Shown here piece after piece: positions 62,801-64,000 of a DNA stretch of 64,000 bases. The notes under the pieces were generated by a model, which was not told the origin of the DNA, ran no database searches, and was given only the letters and a program-made list of their open reading frames with translations. The position numbers were made by a program, and so were the translations under genes. The stretch spans positions 50,931-114,930 of the forward strand of contig NZ_RRAZ01000016.1 of NCBI RefSeq assembly GCF_003863335.1, given 5' to 3'. The DNA comes from Falsigemmobacter faecalis. GTDB lineage: Bacteria > Pseudomonadota > Alphaproteobacteria > Rhodobacterales > Rhodobacteraceae. Positions within the stretch are counted from its first letter, which is position 1. Every line of letters starts with the position of its first letter.

Positions 62801-63327
62801 GGGGCGAACTGGCGGCTCTTCACGAAGCGCTCGGGCCGCAGGTTGCGCTTTATGGGCTGCGCTCGGGGCATCTTGCGGTGGACTATACCCCCGGGACGCT
62901 GACGGCCATGGGGCAGCTTTATGCCCGGCTCATCTGTGAAGCGCAGCCCGAAGGGACGCTGCATATCGGCGGCAATTGCCAGGGCGGTATGGTGATGCGC
63001 GCCGTCGGCCTTGAGCTGATCGCCATGGGGCGTGAACCTGCCATGACCATCCTGATGGAGCAGGGCCGCTTTAGCCCCTACCCCGCGCCGGTGACGCTGC
63101 TCTTTGGCGAAAGGAGCTATCTGAACCCCTATGCGCAGCTTGCGGATCCCGATCAGATCTTCCGCCGCGCCTATCCGGCCGGATACAGTGTGGATATTCT
63201 GCCGGGCGCGCATGGCAGCTATTTCACCCCGGATCCCGTCCGGGCCCTCGCGGCAGCCATCTCCCGAAGCCTGTCACGCCCCGGGGGCGGCGCAGGCAAA
63301 GCGCCAGAGCTGCAGGCCAGCCAATGA
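59857..63327 (+). CDS. MurC-like ligase fused to NRPS module (A-PCP-TE)
   Basis: Four parts. (1) Mur ligase central and C-terminal domains: the ATP loop GSHGKSTTSA lies just upstream of the first ATG at 59827-59856, followed by LTNADDDHADHYGG, HNVLNALGALG and DDFAHHPTEIRAALCA, as in MurC/Mpl. (2) Adenylation domain, about residues 345-830: FTSGTSGTPKAVEV, NAYGPSEATI, YRSGDRGRQL, FKGYRIEPEEIEARI, SLNGKRERSNL. (3) Carrier domain with GLDSIAMANL (Ser about 885). (4) Thioesterase-like domain with GGNCQGGMV (Cys in the nucleophile position, about 1040) and GAHGSYF. No condensation domain. The open frame begins at 59734 after a stop; its real start is the frame-shifted fragment before it. Predicted to attach an amino acid to a muramyl-type or other acid substrate. 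Confidence 0.85.
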   Translation: MLIHILAQAGLRDFGYMPGGSFQTADLSPARLNAPGTLFVTEACEAHGALGDWQPGHIILTNADDDHADHYGGPEGLRQAFATFLARLAAGGSLLACGDDPGVQSLLEADPRKALTYGFGKQNRLRAEAAGTDLWHIRFEDQDPVLLRLRLPGRHNVLNALGALGMAMRLGVNLSTAAEALAGFSGVSRRLQPLQTSAAITLYDDFAHHPTEIRAALCALRPGATGRLIAVLQPQLHSRVSARADAFVEALSQADLSYLLPVSAEGESKGDGDAALLAALNRRQIPCQPVAGREALLAQLQEDLRPDDTLLVMAGTSGAPLAPWLAAALQPPRERRRDFSILHGPERKIDRDLLAEIAGHCRRNPTAPAVEIGSRSLSYADLLQRVENLAALLRKSGVKQGLSVGVCLGRSLDRLTSFLAILRLGAVYVPLDPQLPRERMAKMMQQVALRHVVVNAASPAVPGWRRKTINCGFLPDPASLAAFDWALPEFDPQSAGYIVFTSGTSGTPKAVEVPRQALTNYAFDAAEAFGITPTARVSQLHSFGFDVAIGDMIMAMAGGACLVLPTDLTASPGAPVGRFIARARITHLSLTPSALALIPAGECPDLTHVVVAGEPCPSALVSRWSHIPQFINAYGPSEATIEVSYARCHPEGPITIGRPFANCGICLLNAGQNPVPQGDEGEIWIFGEGLALGYRGQPELTAERFATVTLPGLAPRRMYRSGDRGRQLKDGRFLCLGRMDNQVKFKGYRIEPEEIEARICAFPGIADAAVSLLKPEGLPERLIAHFVMAPDADVPEIAALRSHLSRWLPAYMLPAFFLPVQQIPRSLNGKRERSNLPLPPGLQTAPAPRRSGTPTEEKIIALVEAQIGHGALNGVRDPLSDAGLDSIAMANLLFALEEAFDVRLISPEDEAFETVETLGLLIDTLLAQPAGTTEGGGNFAARLLPHVARWPGTRIGSSGLLFRIKPGPQMPGSSLFWCFQSGGELAALHEALGPQVALYGLRSGHLAVDYTPGTLTAMGQLYARLICEAQPEGTLHIGGNCQGGMVMRAVGLELIAMGREPAMTILMEQGRFSPYPAPVTLLFGERSYLNPYAQLADPDQIFRRAYPAGYSVDILPGAHGSYFTPDPVRALAAAISRSLSRPGGGAGKAPELQASQ

Positions 63328-64000
63328 CGGCAGGCCGCGCGCTCTCCCGCAAATTCGCCCGTCTTCGCCGCAGGGTGAGGCCGGGTCTGCGGGCTTTGCG
63401 GGATCTGCCGATGGCCCTCACCTTTCCGCTCGCCCTGATCCCCCGGCCCCCGCCGTCAGACCCGCTGGAGCGGGCGGTCGCAGATCTGCTGCTGCTGGGC
63501 TTTTATGGCAAAGACCCGCGCGCGCTTCCGGCGCGTCTGCTGGCTCGCCAGATCCGGGACGGGGAGGTGGGCGGCGTGTTCTTCGTCTCTGACAATGTCG
63601 CAAAACCTGAGGCTCTGCGCGGACTTGTGCAGATGATGCAGCCACCCGGCCGCCAGCCTTTGATCGCGATCGACCACGAAGGCGGCCTCGTGCAGCGGCT
63701 GAAGGCAGAGCATGGCTTTTCGCGCCTGCCCTCTGCCCAGGACATGGCCAGATTGCATAGCCCCGAGGCCGCGAGAGGGCTCTATGCCGGGGCCGCAGCG
63801 GAACTGGCCGCGGCCGGCTTCAACCTGAGCCTTGGCCCTGTCCTCGATCTCTGTGATCCGCAGAATGTCGCCATCGGTCAGGCGGGTCGCGCCTATCATG
63901 AGAAAGCGGATCAGGTTGCCCGTTACGGCGCGGCCTTCACTGAACCGCGCCGGGGTTGCCGGAGGCTGATTAGGGTTAGTTACGCGGCCATGGGCTCAGT
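63324..64000 (+). CDS. Glycoside hydrolase family 3 (NagZ-like), 3' truncated
   Basis: Beta-N-acetylhexosaminidase fold that removes GlcNAc from muropeptides in peptidoglycan recycling. 225 codons are present before the window ends. Visible: LLLGFYGKD, GGVFFVSDNV, IAIDHEGGLVQRL (substrate-binding Asp/Glu), FNLSLGPVLDL. The N-terminus has about 45 extra basic/hydrophobic residues. ATG 63324 overlaps the previous stop (ATGA), so it is translated with the MurC-NRPS gene. After GAAF (about 63935) the sequence stops fitting the family's K-H-F-P-G-H-G block, though GGCCATGGGCTCAGT keeps a trace of it; the last 55 bases may be erroneous. Confidence 0.82.
   Translation, partial: MTAGRALSRKFARLRRRVRPGLRALRDLPMALTFPLALIPRPPPSDPLERAVADLLLLGFYGKDPRALPARLLARQIRDGEVGGVFFVSDNVAKPEALRGLVQMMQPPGRQPLIAIDHEGGLVQRLKAEHGFSRLPSAQDMARLHSPEAARGLYAGAAAELAAAGFNLSLGPVLDLCDPQNVAIGQAGRAYHEKADQVARYGAAFTEPRRGCRRLIRVSYAAMGS

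Overview
The window is a GC-rich stretch of alphaproteobacterial chromosome. Gene content and protein style point to the Rhodobacteraceae (Rhodobacter/Paracoccus/Gemmobacter-like): an iron superoxide dismutase, divergent thyA-folA and ilvBN blocks, an AbrB-type membrane protein, and intergenic C-rich hairpins followed by GTGAGTATTTTT. This assignment is an inference from reading; no database was searched. I saw no rRNA, tRNA, CRISPR array or intact insertion sequence.

Layout. 1-3440: the 3' part of a penicillin acylase-type Ntn-hydrolase, a 52-aa membrane peptide, and sodB with a strong terminator. 3584-14507: a three-gene co-directional block made of an SbcD/YhaO-like nuclease, an SbcC/YhaN-like coiled-coil ATPase and a 2058-aa DUF4011 / superfamily 1 helicase / Vsr-like endonuclease / DUF3320 protein. 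This is a candidate DNA-repair or antiphage unit. 14508-16456 is gene-free. 16457-26001: AbrB-family membrane protein, UvrD/PcrA helicase, secreted-type thermonuclease with a tiny Cys/His-rich exported partner, then on the minus strand an MFS carrier, a HisC-like aminotransferase, an LpxL-like acyltransferase and a DMT carrier. 26772-29313: ilvB-ilvN on the minus strand behind a readable promoter, a 16-codon leader peptide rich in Leu/Ile/Val and a terminator/antiterminator pair, a complete attenuator. 29587-36218: housekeeping genes on the plus strand (small membrane protein, purU, DMT carrier, thyA-folA, gloA, an unknown 324-aa protein, pyrC), followed by a minus-strand FUSC exporter. 38202-39705 is gene-free and holds an inverted second copy of a 160-nt repeat also present at 26259, plus a perfect 18-bp hairpin.

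39706-58475 is one minus-strand operon of seven genes, about 18.8 kb. Its first gene encodes a 3767-aa cysteine-free protein with an N-terminal LEPR-x-L motif and about 1000 residues of RTX calcium-binding repeats. It is followed by a DUF3467 protein, a membrane-anchored HlyD-like adaptor with a large cytoplasmic N-terminus, a protein joining an M50 metalloprotease membrane domain to a HlyD-like tail, a TolC-like lipoprotein, a second HlyD-like adaptor and a POTRA-less Omp85-like barrel. No ABC transporter is encoded, so how the giant protein is exported is the main open question of the window.

58888-64000 reads away on the plus strand: a YdcF/ElyC-like protein, a MurC-like ligase fused to an NRPS module (adenylation, carrier, thioesterase) and a NagZ-like glycoside hydrolase cut by the window end. 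The Mur ligase reading frame is broken near 59735. Its grouping with two cell-wall genes suggests an unusual peptidoglycan-precursor modification or recycling pathway. The last 55 bases look like low-quality sequence.
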